From positions 992,001 through 1,056,000 of the forward strand of contig JADJEV010000004.1 in the NCBI GenBank assembly GCA_016708905.1: 64,000 nucleotides of DNA, read 5' to 3'. This document shows, piece by piece, positions 44,953 to 52,122 of this stretch; within the stretch, counting starts at the first letter, position 1; every line of letters begins with the position of its first letter. Source of the DNA: Candidatus Methylophosphatis roskildensis. Its GTDB lineage: Bacteria > Pseudomonadota > Gammaproteobacteria > Burkholderiales > Rhodocyclaceae. The translations under genes and the position numbers were made by a program. Below the pieces are notes generated by a model. It did no database searches. It was not told the origin of the DNA and saw nothing but the letters and a program-made list of their open reading frames with translations.

Positions 44953-46321
44953 CGTCGTTGAGCGCAAAGAAGTTGCCGGCGACCTGTTGCAGGATGAGTT
45001 TCTCCAGCCGTCCCAGATCGTACAGGCCGAAATGCGCGGCCTGACCCACGGCGGCCAGGAAAGGCGCTCTCGGGTAGGTGCGCTGAAGATCCAGCAACCG
45101 TCGCAATGCGCGCCCGGCGCGGCCGCGGCCGCGTTGCTTGAGGGCCCGGGCGTACGCTTGCAGCTCGGGACTGTCGGTCAGCAGCTGTGCTTCGATCGCG
45201 GGTGTGCGGCGCGCCCGGGTGGGCGTGGGATGGTGCGTCGGATCGGTACTGCGCGCATCGCGTTGGCCGATCAACCGCGGATGGGTCGCCACCGCGCGAC
45301 CGCGATGGTGGATATGAACCTGGGCCGGATGTTTGGAGACCGCCACGCGCTGGCCGAGCAGACGCTCCGGGACGGAGTAGCGATTCGATTCGAGCGAGAC
45401 ATAGCCGTTCAGGTCCACCACCCGATCGAGGACCTCATAGATCGGTGGCAGCGCGCTGGGCAGCGATTGCAGGTACGGCTTCTCGATCACGTAGGCCGCC
45501 TCGGGCGACATCCCGAGAACGCGCTTGGGGTTGGCATTGGCCACCTCCTTGCACCAGGCGAGCGCTTGGCGGTTCAGATCGTCGAAGTCGGTGAAACTGC
45601 GCCCGGGCAGGAAGTTGGTCTGGACGAAAAAGAAGTTTCTCTCGATGCGTCCCTTGCGATCCGGATTGCCCACCCGGTGGGCACGGAATTCGAAGCCCAG
45701 CGTGCGGGCGAAAGCCGCCATCTCGGGAGCCATGACGGCGTTCTCACCGGCACCGCAGGCGAGCATCACGCTGGTGTTGTCGATCAGGCAGATCGGGCAG
45801 CTCCCCTGCATGAAGCACGCGGCCTCGAGCAGGAACTGCTTGGCCTCGAAGCGGCTGTAGCGCGGGTAATACTGAATGAAGAGCCGGCGCGAGTAAGCCA
45901 GCACGAGACCGGCACACTGGGCGGTGACGTTCTTCTCGGCCAGGCGCACGCGGTGCGCCGAGGTGTCGTGCTGCATCTCCTCGCCCGGACCAAAGTTGTA
46001 TTCGCCGGCACGCGCAGGCGGTGCGCGCAGCCCCGCCTCGCGGACCCAGCGCGTCAGCGTGCTGTAGGAGAGGATCAGATCGTACTCGGCGGCAAGCAGT
46101 TGCTGAACCCGCACCACGTTGCCCTGAGCGCGCTCGAAGGCCGATTGCAGATAGCTCAAGGTGAGGCCGTGCTCGGCCGGTTCGTCGCCCGCCTGCAACG
46201 GTGCGCGCAGTATCCGGCGAACGGTGTTACGCGAGAGCTTCAGTGCTCGGCTGATTTCGCGCAGGCTCAGGCCTTGAGTTTGCAGGGTGCGGGCCGCATC
46301 TCGGATCGGGCTGGGGGTCAT
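44945..46321 (-). CDS. istA: IstA-like DDE transposase of the ParB-associated IS21 unit
   Basis: 458 residues from ATG 46321 (MTPSPIRDAARTLQTQGLSL) with GAGGAG upstream. HTH LSLREISRALKLSRNTVRRI at the N terminus; catalytic D in MQHDTSAHRV, D in CLIDNTSVML and E in KGRIERNFFF. Its 5' end overlaps the ParB-like gene by 95 nt in another frame, an unusually long overlap that ties the two genes together. The C terminus overlaps istB. Confidence 0.92.
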   Translation of the reverse strand: MTPSPIRDAARTLQTQGLSLREISRALKLSRNTVRRILRAPLQAGDEPAEHGLTLSYLQSAFERAQGNVVRVQQLLAAEYDLILSYSTLTRWVREAGLRAPPARAGEYNFGPGEEMQHDTSAHRVRLAEKNVTAQCAGLVLAYSRRLFIQYYPRYSRFEAKQFLLEAACFMQGSCPICLIDNTSVMLACGAGENAVMAPEMAAFARTLGFEFRAHRVGNPDRKGRIERNFFFVQTNFLPGRSFTDFDDLNRQALAWCKEVANANPKRVLGMSPEAAYVIEKPYLQSLPSALPPIYEVLDRVVDLNGYVSLESNRYSVPERLLGQRVAVSKHPAQVHIHHRGRAVATHPRLIGQRDARSTDPTHHPTPTRARRTPAIEAQLLTDSPELQAYARALKQRGRGRAGRALRRLLDLQRTYPRAPFLAAVGQAAHFGLYDLGRLEKLILQQVAGNFFALNDDA

Positions 46322-47216
46322 GGTCAAAGCTCCTCGCAAGGTCGGACTGCAGAGCATCGAGTGCCGTGCGCAGGCGTGTCAGCGCGCTCAGCACGGGTTC
46401 GGGTTGTGCCAGCGTACTGAGCGTCGGCAAACACTGGCGCAGCCGTTTGATCAGTGCGAGCAGTTGCCGGACATCGGCCGCGCACTGCCCTTCGGGGCCC
46501 TCGCGCAGGCGCGCATCGGCGCGCTGCTCATCACGCGCTTGCACCGCCTCGATGAACAATCGTGGGTGCTCGACCATGCGCGCCCGGGCCGCACGCGAGG
46601 CGCCCTGGTAGTGCCGGAACCAGGTATGAAGTTCGCGCGTGCTCAGCGGTGTCGATGCCAGCGCACCGAGTAGTTGTGCAGCATGCTCGGCGTTGGCGCG
46701 CGCCAACGGGGCCAGCACGCGCGTCGCAGCCCAGGTGGAGAGATCGCCCTTGCGCACCGCTGTGAGCAGCACCTCGGGCAGCGCGCAGATGAGTTGCAGG
46801 CGCCGGCTGACCCAACTGACATCGCGGCCACTGCGCCGAGCGACCTCGCGCTCGGAGAGCCCCTGGCCGTGGACCAGTTCGCGCAGCAGGAGCGCTTCTT
46901 CCAGGGCCGCAAAAGGCCGCGCGTTGGCGCGCGCCAGGACCGTCAGCAAGGCCTGGGCGAGATCACACGCCCAGGCCTCCACGCTCGCGGTATCGCGCCC
47001 GAGCCGGCGCAATGCCAGGATGCGACGATAGCCGTCGACCAGAATCAGCCGGTTACCGTCCTCGGGCACCGCGATGCACGCAATGCGTTGACCGTTCTGC
47101 TCGATGGAGCGGGCCAGCGCCTCCACCGCCCGCGGCTCCAGTAGCCGCGCTTCGGCAAAACGCAGATCCAGACGATGCAGATCGACTTCCCGGGTCGTAC
47201 CCGTCGCGGTGTCCAT
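46227..47216 (-). CDS. ParB-like nuclease-domain protein carried by the IS21 unit
   Basis: 329 residues, MDTATGTTREVDLHRLDLRF. ParB N-terminal domain: ALARSIEQNGQRIACIAVPE, LILVDGYRRILALRRLGRD, then HTH GLSEREVARRSGRDVSWVSR. It lacks a recognisable classic ParB C-terminal dimerisation domain; the tail is Pro/Arg-rich. It overlaps istA by 95 nt and so belongs to the IS operon. In a transposon a ParB-like protein could bind the ends, influence target choice or regulate the operon; which is unknown. Confidence 0.85.
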   Translation of the reverse strand: MDTATGTTREVDLHRLDLRFAEARLLEPRAVEALARSIEQNGQRIACIAVPEDGNRLILVDGYRRILALRRLGRDTASVEAWACDLAQALLTVLARANARPFAALEEALLLRELVHGQGLSEREVARRSGRDVSWVSRRLQLICALPEVLLTAVRKGDLSTWAATRVLAPLARANAEHAAQLLGALASTPLSTRELHTWFRHYQGASRAARARMVEHPRLFIEAVQARDEQRADARLREGPEGQCAADVRQLLALIKRLRQCLPTLSTLAQPEPVLSALTRLRTALDALQSDLARSFDHDPQPDPRCGPHPANSRPEPARNQPSTEALA

Positions 47217-47287
47217 GGGCGCGAACTTACTCGCCCGGAGCTCGGAAACCTATGAGGTCCTCATTTGCAAGAACCCGCTCTTGGAGG

Positions 47288-47713
47288 TTACTCCATTGAA
47301 ACCACGCGGATTTCTACCGTCCACACGTCCCCATTTGCAAGATTGCCCGGTACCACCGGACTCAGTACGTAAGTACCTGAAGGAACAAGCGGATCCCGCA
47401 CTGACACGTCCCCATTTGTAAGAAGACGTGTGGCCCGCCTAAGGTCACGCTCGGACTGCTGCGCCCGATTGCGTTCCTGGTAGTCGGGGTGCGCCTGGCG
47501 GTACGCCCGCCAGTAGTCAGGATGGCACTGCCGCCATAACCGCCCGCCGCGCGCTTCGTTCTCCCGGTAGTCGGGGTCGCGCTGGCGGCGTTGTTGCTGC
47601 CACTGGCGCTTACGCGCGCGTTGGCAGGCCGGTTGCGGACAGAAGCGCTGATCGGGTCTTTGCGGGCGGGGATGGAATGACTTGCCGCAGCCAGCGCACT
47701 GTTTGCTCTCCAT
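47288..47713 (-). CDS. Small zinc-ribbon protein upstream of the ParB-like gene
   Basis: 141 residues, MESKQCAGCGKSFHPRPQRP. CxxC (CAGC) and CPQPAC form a zinc-ribbon-like site in the first 35 residues, then a very basic Gln/Arg helix and repeats of HPDYxxxxR (CHPDYWRAYRQAHPDYQERN). The C-terminal part contains two copies of TNGDV/ANGDV, encoded by the CAAATGGGGACGT repeats that also recur downstream of the stop. It probably belongs to the IS21 unit or is the gene into which the unit's regulatory repeats extend. Confidence 0.75.
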   Translation of the reverse strand: MESKQCAGCGKSFHPRPQRPDQRFCPQPACQRARKRQWQQQRRQRDPDYRENEARGGRLWRQCHPDYWRAYRQAHPDYQERNRAQQSERDLRRATRLLTNGDVSVRDPLVPSGTYVLSPVVPGNLANGDVWTVEIRVVSME

Positions 47714-47895
47714 GGACGGACCTCATCGGAGGGAACCATCCAGCGAGCTTCAACCAATCAGCCGCTACGGACCAATTTGCAGCCGCCAAAATCAGGTTAC
47801 TGGGTCAATCCTGTGAGCAGAAGACGGGTCAGTTCCAATGAGCGCTGAGGGGCAGGAAGCCCTTTGGCCGAAACGTGGAAAGGAGGACGGACGAA

Positions 47896-48105
47896 ATGCT
47901 CAAGTGTGAAACCCAGGTTCGACTCACGCGCCGGGAAGTCGAGCGCTTCACCGAACTCACGGGCTTTGTGCCCGTGGACGTGAAGACGCGCGAGGACCTG
48001 GACGCGTATGTCGCCGAGTGCAAGAAGTACTACTGGGGAGTGTCGAACGAGACGAAGTTCTTGCACTACCTCATCGACACGGAACTGCAGGCGGCCCTGC
48101 GTTAG
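47896..48105 (+). CDS. Unknown 69-residue protein
   Basis: Start ATG 47896 (MLKCETQVRLTRREVERFTE) after AAAGGAGGACGG, a strong ribosome site. Charged, helical protein with DVKTREDLDAYVAECKKYYW. No family recognised. Its stop overlaps that of the convergent membrane-protein gene by 4 bp. Confidence 0.8.
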   Translation: MLKCETQVRLTRREVERFTELTGFVPVDVKTREDLDAYVAECKKYYWGVSNETKFLHYLIDTELQAALR

Positions 48106-48650
48106 CGGATCGTGGAAAACGCCTCTGCGCCCTTGCCGTCTGGGGCTGCTGCCGACGTTGTCGCGGGTGCCGCCCCAACAGCGACTGACGGCGCGCCTGC
48201 AAGGTCAGGGACGGTCGCTTTCGCTTGTGCGAAGTTACCGCTCTTCACCACCTTGCGAAGGCGCTTCACGGCGGGTTCCGACTTGGCCGCGACAACCGTG
48301 CGCGTTGCCTGAACCTGGGGCATCAGCTCCACCGCCACGTCACCACTACCCCGGAGGGCACGCATGACAACGCGGAGCGGAACGACGAGAACCAGATGCA
48401 GGGCCAGTTGCAGGAATGCCGCGATGCGTTGCGTGCGCACTCTGCGCGCCTCATGGGCACGTACCGTCTGCCGACAGCACAGATACAGACCCAGATGGGC
48501 CTTTCGCACTTCCGGCTCGCTGTCCAGGTACTCGACCACTTCTGTGGCGGCGGTGGGATCGTGCTTGGTGCGATAGAGCGTATCCCAGGCGTGTTCTTCG
48601 CTCGTCCGCGCCTGGCGGGCTTTGTGCTGCCAGGGAATCACAAGATTCAT
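48102..48650 (-). CDS. Unknown protein with one predicted membrane segment
   Basis: 182 residues from ATG 48650 (MNLVIPWQHKARQARTSEEH) after TTGGAG. N-terminal 85 residues are soluble and helical; a hydrophobic segment AAFLQLALHLVLVVPLRVVM follows (about residues 82-105), then a basic, Ala/Val-rich tail that ends in a low-complexity region. Function unknown. The leader contains CCCCGTGGGG, another GC-rich hairpin. Confidence 0.75.
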   Translation of the reverse strand: MNLVIPWQHKARQARTSEEHAWDTLYRTKHDPTAATEVVEYLDSEPEVRKAHLGLYLCCRQTVRAHEARRVRTQRIAAFLQLALHLVLVVPLRVVMRALRGSGDVAVELMPQVQATRTVVAAKSEPAVKRLRKVVKSGNFAQAKATVPDLAGAPSVAVGAAPATTSAAAPDGKGAEAFSTIR

Positions 48651-48769
48651 GGTGCAGTCTCCAAGAAGATGTGGAGACGGCTCTGCCCCAGGGGCAAAAA
48701 AGCGGTCCCCACGGGGTTTGACGACGATGCAAGCCAGATTACACTGGTGATTCTGGAAAGGAATCTGAG

Positions 48770-48991
48770 ATGCTGATTTCAGGACACAGTTTGCGCTTGG
48801 CGCCCGAGGAGATCGAACAACATCGCGGCGTCGGGCTGAACGTCGAACACGTCCGCAGCCGTGATCAGTACGCGCGAGCCGTGGAAGTCTGGGCTTTGTG
48901 CCTGGCCGAAGTGCGGCCGGATATCCTCGACAAGTTCGTCGAAGATCTGGCACAGGCGGTAGCGCGCCGCTCAACGACGCAGTACCGATAG
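48770..48991 (+). CDS. Unknown 73-residue protein
   Basis: MLISGHSLRLAPEEIEQHRG, start after GGAAAGGAATCTGAG. Helical, no recognised family. Followed 16 bp later by another small gene on the same strand, so probably an operon of two. Confidence 0.7.
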   Translation: MLISGHSLRLAPEEIEQHRGVGLNVEHVRSRDQYARAVEVWALCLAEVRPDILDKFVEDLAQAVARRSTTQYR

Positions 48992-49007
48992 ATCAAGGAC
49001 AAGAGAC

Positions 49008-49208
49008 GTGGTGAGAAGCGGCAATCAGATTCGCCTTAGCCCACGCGAGAAAGATTTTCTCGAAGGGCTGGCGCAGGAGGCAGTAAATCCACGTACCGTC
49101 GAGGACTACAACGCCTGGATCGACTACAGCATCGCCGACTTCTCGGAGGACGATCCCGAGGAGCGTCTGTACAAGCGCGCGCTCGAAGGCATGAAGATCG
49201 AGGACTGA
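49008..49208 (+). CDS. Unknown 66-residue acidic protein
   Basis: Starts at GTG 49008 (MVRSGNQIRLSPREKDFLEG) with AAGGACAAGAG upstream. Acidic C terminus (DFSEDDPEERLYKRALEGMK). No family recognised. Second gene of the small operon; convergent with the gene at 49234-49521. Confidence 0.7.
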   Translation: MVRSGNQIRLSPREKDFLEGLAQEAVNPRTVEDYNAWIDYSIADFSEDDPEERLYKRALEGMKIED

Positions 49209-49233
49209 GCGTCCTCGATCTTCGTCGCCACTC

Positions 49234-49521
49234 CTAATTACCTCGCAGTAATCGGAATCGGGCTTCGATGAACGCCCGATGCGACGCTGGGTAGCGTCTC
49301 CCATACGTGGCGAAAACCGACTCGATTACGCTGGCGGCCTGCTCGTGTTGTGCGAGAGCGGCTACCACTTTCGCGCTGCCATCCAGCAGCGATGGATCCT
49401 TTTGGATGGCTCTCGCGAGCCGTAGCGCAAATACGGCATCGTTCTGCGCGCGGTCGCGAACAAACTCCTTCTTGGCCTTGCTGTCGGCCGTGTCGGAGCG
49501 ATTGGTTCTCGGGTTCTTCAT
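49234..49521 (-). CDS. Unknown 95-residue basic protein
   Basis: Starts MKNPRTNRSDTADSKAKKEF at 49521, within an ATGA overlap with the upstream 46-codon gene. Positively charged and helical (VFALRLARAIQKDPSLLDGS). No family recognised. Translationally coupled to the small gene whose leader has the Shine-Dalgarno switch, so both would be controlled by it. Confidence 0.7.
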   Translation of the reverse strand: MKNPRTNRSDTADSKAKKEFVRDRAQNDAVFALRLARAIQKDPSLLDGSAKVVAALAQHEQAASVIESVFATYGRRYPASHRAFIEARFRLLRGN

Positions 49522-49658
49522 TGTCCGCCCCGAGTGCATGGTGCGGACTGATACTGAGTCGCGGATAGCCCCCAAGACCTGAGCAGGGCGGCGACAACGA
49601 CCGGCGGTTTGGTGCAACTTCCCGTACCGCCAACCAACACACATTTGACTTCTTGCAT
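49518..49658 (-). CDS. Small 46-residue protein under a candidate RNA switch
   Basis: Starts MQEVKCVLVGGTGSCTKPPV at 49658, 6 bp after GGAGAACACC. VLVGGTGSCTKPPVV has a nucleotide-binding look but is too short to say more. Its stop overlaps the next start (ATGA). May be a true microprotein or a leader peptide for the 95-residue gene. Confidence 0.6.
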   Translation of the reverse strand: MQEVKCVLVGGTGSCTKPPVVVAALLRSWGLSATQYQSAPCTRGGQ

Positions 49659-49740
49659 GGTGTTCTCCTCTCCAGAAAAGGAAAAGGGGAACACCAGTCC
49701 CCCGAGGTCGGAGAAACAGTGTTCCCCGCTCGGGTTGCCT
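49659..49740 (-). promoter_or_regulatory. Candidate translational switch in the leader of the 46-codon gene
   Basis: In mRNA order: A = CGGGGAACA (49728-49720), B = GGTGTTCCCC (49695-49686), C = GGAGAACACC with the ribosome site (49668-49659). B can pair with A (8 bp) or with C (9 of 10). The two pairings exclude each other. Confidence 0.65.
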
Positions 49741-49868
49741 CTCACCTTGCGGATCGAGGAAGATTGAAAGCACGCGCGTTCACGCGTGCGGTGCTGCAGC
49801 TACCGTTCTTGCATTCGCTGGCCGGGCGCCTAGACTAGGCGTTCAGATGCCTGCCAAGGAAACCGCCC

Positions 49869-50147
49869 ATGATGAGCGATGAAGAACTGCAACGGCTGTT
49901 CGTGAAGGACGTCGCCACCGGGAAGATCCACTTCACCCGCAAGGGTGTCGAGGCCTTCGGCCGAAACTTCGCTGAAGTCGGCTTCGACATCACGAAGATC
50001 ACGACGCAAGCGCAGTTTGAAGCCGCATCCGATGCGCGTCTTGCCTTTGAGCTACGACGGTCAGCACAGGAAGTGCGCGGCAAACAACCGGCACTCGAGG
50101 CCATCATGTGCACGTTACCGGGCTGGGGCAGTCATGAACGACCTTGA
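49869..50147 (+). CDS. Unknown 92-residue protein, paralogue of the next gene
   Basis: MMSDEELQRLFVKDVATGKI, start at 49869 with AAGGAAACC upstream. The core KIHFTRKGVEAFGRNFAEVG then FDITKITTQAQFEAA aligns with RLHFTQVGLARFRERFGRAG then IDIRNVTSGEQLMRA of the gene that overlaps its 3' end by 14 nt. Shared residues (HFT, G, F, F, G, DI, T, Q) show tandem duplication. Function unknown. Confidence 0.75.
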   Translation: MMSDEELQRLFVKDVATGKIHFTRKGVEAFGRNFAEVGFDITKITTQAQFEAASDARLAFELRRSAQEVRGKQPALEAIMCTLPGWGSHERP

Positions 50148-50511
50148 GCAGTCTGACGATGACGACCTGCCCGCAATTGAACAGTGCATCGTCCTGGACG
50201 GCGACAGGCTGCACTTCACCCAGGTCGGGCTGGCGCGCTTCCGGGAGCGCTTCGGGCGCGCCGGAATCGACATCCGCAACGTCACGAGTGGCGAGCAGCT
50301 CATGCGAGCGCTTGAGGCCAGCTTCCCCGCCTACTGGGAAAGAGAAGTTGCCAGGATTGCGGCGAAGAAGCCGCGCTCCCATCGCGAAGGCATCGAACGA
50401 GCCTATGTCGTGGCGATTGCGCTAGGCGACACGGAACAAAAGACACGCCTGAAAGCGATTCTCGATCGACTCAACACCCATCCGCTAAGTCTCATTCGAA
50501 CGACCGAATAG
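50134..50511 (+). CDS. Unknown 125-residue protein, paralogue of the preceding gene
   Basis: Starts at ATG 50134 (MNDLEQSDDDDLPAIEQCIV). After an acidic N terminus comes the duplicated HFTxxGxxxFxxxFxxxGxDI domain, then a basic segment VARIAAKKPRSHREGIERAY and a helical end. Overlaps the previous gene by 14 nt and the convergent gene by 27 nt. Function unknown. Confidence 0.75.
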   Translation: MNDLEQSDDDDLPAIEQCIVLDGDRLHFTQVGLARFRERFGRAGIDIRNVTSGEQLMRALEASFPAYWEREVARIAAKKPRSHREGIERAYVVAIALGDTEQKTRLKAILDRLNTHPLSLIRTTE

Positions 50512-50691
50512 CTGCTGTTCGAGGATTTCGCGGATTAGGTGCTTGAGCAGGAAGCGCGCATCGCGGCGAGCCTCTGGTTCGCGAAACCCTTCGAGCGCCG
50601 CTTCCAGTTCCGTCCGCTTCGCGAGCAGCTCCGGCAGCGGGGCTGCTTCAAGCCAATTGAAGAATGATCGCACAAAACGCTTATCCAGCAT
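50485..50691 (-). CDS. Unknown 68-residue protein under switch-like leader
   Basis: MLDKRFVRSFFNWLEAAPLP from ATG 50691, 2 bp after GGAGAACATCC. Entirely helical, charged (LAKRTELEAALEGFREPEAR). Its leader is the most elaborate in the window: three-hairpin element (50974-51041), a terminator (50801-50823) and the A/B/C Shine-Dalgarno arrangement. Function unknown. Confidence 0.8.
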   Translation of the reverse strand: MLDKRFVRSFFNWLEAAPLPELLAKRTELEAALEGFREPEARRDARFLLKHLIREILEQQLFGRSNET

Positions 50692-50765
50692 GGATGTTCT
50701 CCTTCAATGAAGAAGGGGAACACCAAGCCCCCGGACGGGGAACCGATGTTCCCCGCTCGGGTGAC
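50692..50765 (-). promoter_or_regulatory. Candidate translational switch before the 68-residue gene
   Basis: In mRNA order: A = CGGGGAACA (ending 50748), B = GGTGTTCCCC (50724-50715), C = GGAGAACATCC (50702-50692). Same layout and nearly the same sequence as at 49659-49740. Confidence 0.65.
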
Positions 50766-50800
50766 AAGCAACGCCGGATGACGTCGCAAAAAATGCAAAA

Positions 50801-50823
50801 GCCCTGTGGCAAAGCCGCAGGGC
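50801..50823 (-). terminator. Rho-independent terminator between leader element and gene
   Basis: GCCCTGCGGC-TTT-GCCACAGGGC (one mismatch) followed on the minus strand by TTTTGCATTTTTTG. No gene ends just upstream of it on this strand; it lies between the three-hairpin element and the 68-residue gene. Confidence 0.8.
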
Positions 50824-50973
50824 CTTCGCAACGACTGGAAATGTTGAGCTTCCAATGAACCACAGCCGGGATCGTGAAATCCCGGCGTGATGACGCGCGA
50901 CACGAAGGTCGCAAACCTCAGACTACCGACACTGCGTCTTGCGACGCTGAAACTCACTGTTGCTTGCGCAACG

Positions 50974-51041
50974 GGATCGCGCCATGGCGATCCGACTCCA
51001 GGGCTGTTAACGCCAGCTGCGCCAGATCGAGAGACTCGATC
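50974..51041 (-). promoter_or_regulatory. Three-hairpin leader element, copy 4
   Basis: In mRNA sense: hairpin GATCGAG-TCT-CTCGATC, core GGCGCAGCTGGCGTTAACAG followed by CCCTGGAG, then hairpin GGATCGC/GCGATCC. The core differs from copies 2 and 3 at two positions; both flanking stems are different in sequence but perfectly paired. Confidence 0.75.
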
Positions 51042-51084
51042 CGGACTTCATGTTGACTGCGTGAGCAGCCGCCACGAAGGCCGA

Positions 51085-51102
51085 GTAGGTACGAGTACCT
51101 AC
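51085..51102. promoter_or_regulatory. Palindrome upstream of leader element copy 4
   Basis: GTAGGTAC-GA-GTACCTAC, a perfect 8-bp inverted repeat 44 bp upstream of the element in transcription direction; a possible operator. Confidence 0.45.
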
Positions 51103-51404
51103 GAGAAAGCGATAGAAGTATTGCATACGGCGTTGGCCGTTTCAAGACTGATTTGCATGCCCAAATCGCCGGCGGGACGAATTGCTGGCGATTTCGGGTG
51201 TGTTTCGCCTCGCCTCACCGATTCGCCTCAAGTTGAACGGGTCGAGGTCGGCGAAATCGCGATTCTGGACATCCCGGATTATGCAATCGACCCTCGGAGT
51301 CGGCAGTGACATGCGGTCGAACTCTTCCTACCCAATCCAGCGGCTAACGCCTTATTGTCGCTGCGCGACAGGCGGGTCTGGAGCGACGGGCGACGGCGCT
51401 CGGG
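51103..51404. other. 300-bp gap before the BLUF gene
   Basis: No gene with a ribosome site or coding-like composition. It should include the promoter for the minus-strand unit that begins with leader element copy 4 and the 3' untranslated region of the BLUF gene. Confidence 0.35.
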
Positions 51405-51920
51405 CTAGCAATTCCAGAATCCATTCAGCACGCAGACGGCTGGCGATGCCACCGACTGGTTTGGTTTCAGCGCCGGATGAAGCGGCGATGCATGCCGATC
51501 CATATAGGCAAATGCCCGCACGTCTTTTGTTCCGAAGGCCATCGACCAGGTTGGAAACTCTCGAACCGATACGGGCTCGTTGATGAGTTCAATAATTCCG
51601 GTGTGCAGCGGATCCTGCTCGATGATTCGGTAGATCGGCGCCAGGCCATCTTTCGGTCCCTCGAGGTACTGCATGAACGAGCCCTCCCGGTGAAGCAATA
51701 TTCCGGTAACACCCGCCTCCTCGTTGCGCGCCCGCGCCCTCGACAATAGATGCTCCATTTCCTTCTCGGAGAGAAGGCGAATTGCCGAAGACACGTAGAG
51801 TAAGCAATGCAGCTCGATGGAATGCGTTGACTCGTAGTCGTTTTCCATGAACCATCGGCTGCAAATATGCCAAATCAGAAGTGGGCAAGGCAATGCTAGC
51901 AGCATAAGCCCGAACGGCAT
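51405..51920 (-). CDS. BLUF blue-light sensor with an apparent N-terminal membrane anchor
   Basis: 171 residues from ATG 51920, chosen because AGGAG lies exactly 6 nt upstream; the alternative ATG at 51848 has no good ribosome site. Residues 2-19 (PFGLMLLALPCPLLIWHI) form a membrane segment. The BLUF domain follows: Tyr42 in LLYVSS, Asn66, Gln84 in SFMQYLEGP, Trp125 and Met127 in FPTWSMAF. Their spacing equals that of AppA (Tyr21, Asn45, Gln63, Trp104, Met106). BLUF domains bind FAD and sense blue light. No output domain follows; the C-terminal 40 residues are short and Pro/Ala-rich. If the downstream start were used it would be a standard short soluble BLUF protein. Confidence 0.85.
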   Translation of the reverse strand: MPFGLMLLALPCPLLIWHICSRWFMENDYESTHSIELHCLLYVSSAIRLLSEKEMEHLLSRARARNEEAGVTGILLHREGSFMQYLEGPKDGLAPIYRIIEQDPLHTGIIELINEPVSVREFPTWSMAFGTKDVRAFAYMDRHASPLHPALKPNQSVASPAVCVLNGFWNC

Positions 51921-52122
51921 CGCCAACTCCTACTCAAATTCACGGTTTGCCACACCCTTTCCGTCGCGCATCGCTGGGCGCAGGCGCCCTGATTGCGTTT
52001 GGGTTTCGTGGTCGTGGCAATCGACGAGACGCTCTCGCGTAGTTGCAGACTCGGCTGCGCACGGTTTTCCATTCTCGGGTTGAGGCGGGACGACGTGACT
52101 CGCTACGTGATGGAGCAGGACG

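Larger units (their letters stand above)
43900..47720 (-). mobile_element. IS21-type unit with ParB-like and zinc-ribbon genes (ends unresolved)
   Basis: Four overlapping or adjacent minus-strand genes: zinc-ribbon (47713), ParB-like (47216), IstA (46321), IstB (44952). I could not define matching terminal inverted repeats. Left of istB the plus strand has AACGGACCCACTTG and a second ACGGACCCAGG; right of the ParB gene the motif TCCCCATTTGCAAGA is repeated about every 70 bp (47262, 47330, 47408, with small changes). These may be transposase sites, but they do not form a clean inverted pair. Coordinates are therefore approximate. Confidence 0.65.

Noticed and set aside
43900..47800. Terminal inverted repeats for the second IS21 unit
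   Set aside because: ACGGACCCACTTG (left) and ACGTCCCCATTTG (right) are similar but in the same orientation, so they are not a terminal inverted pair.
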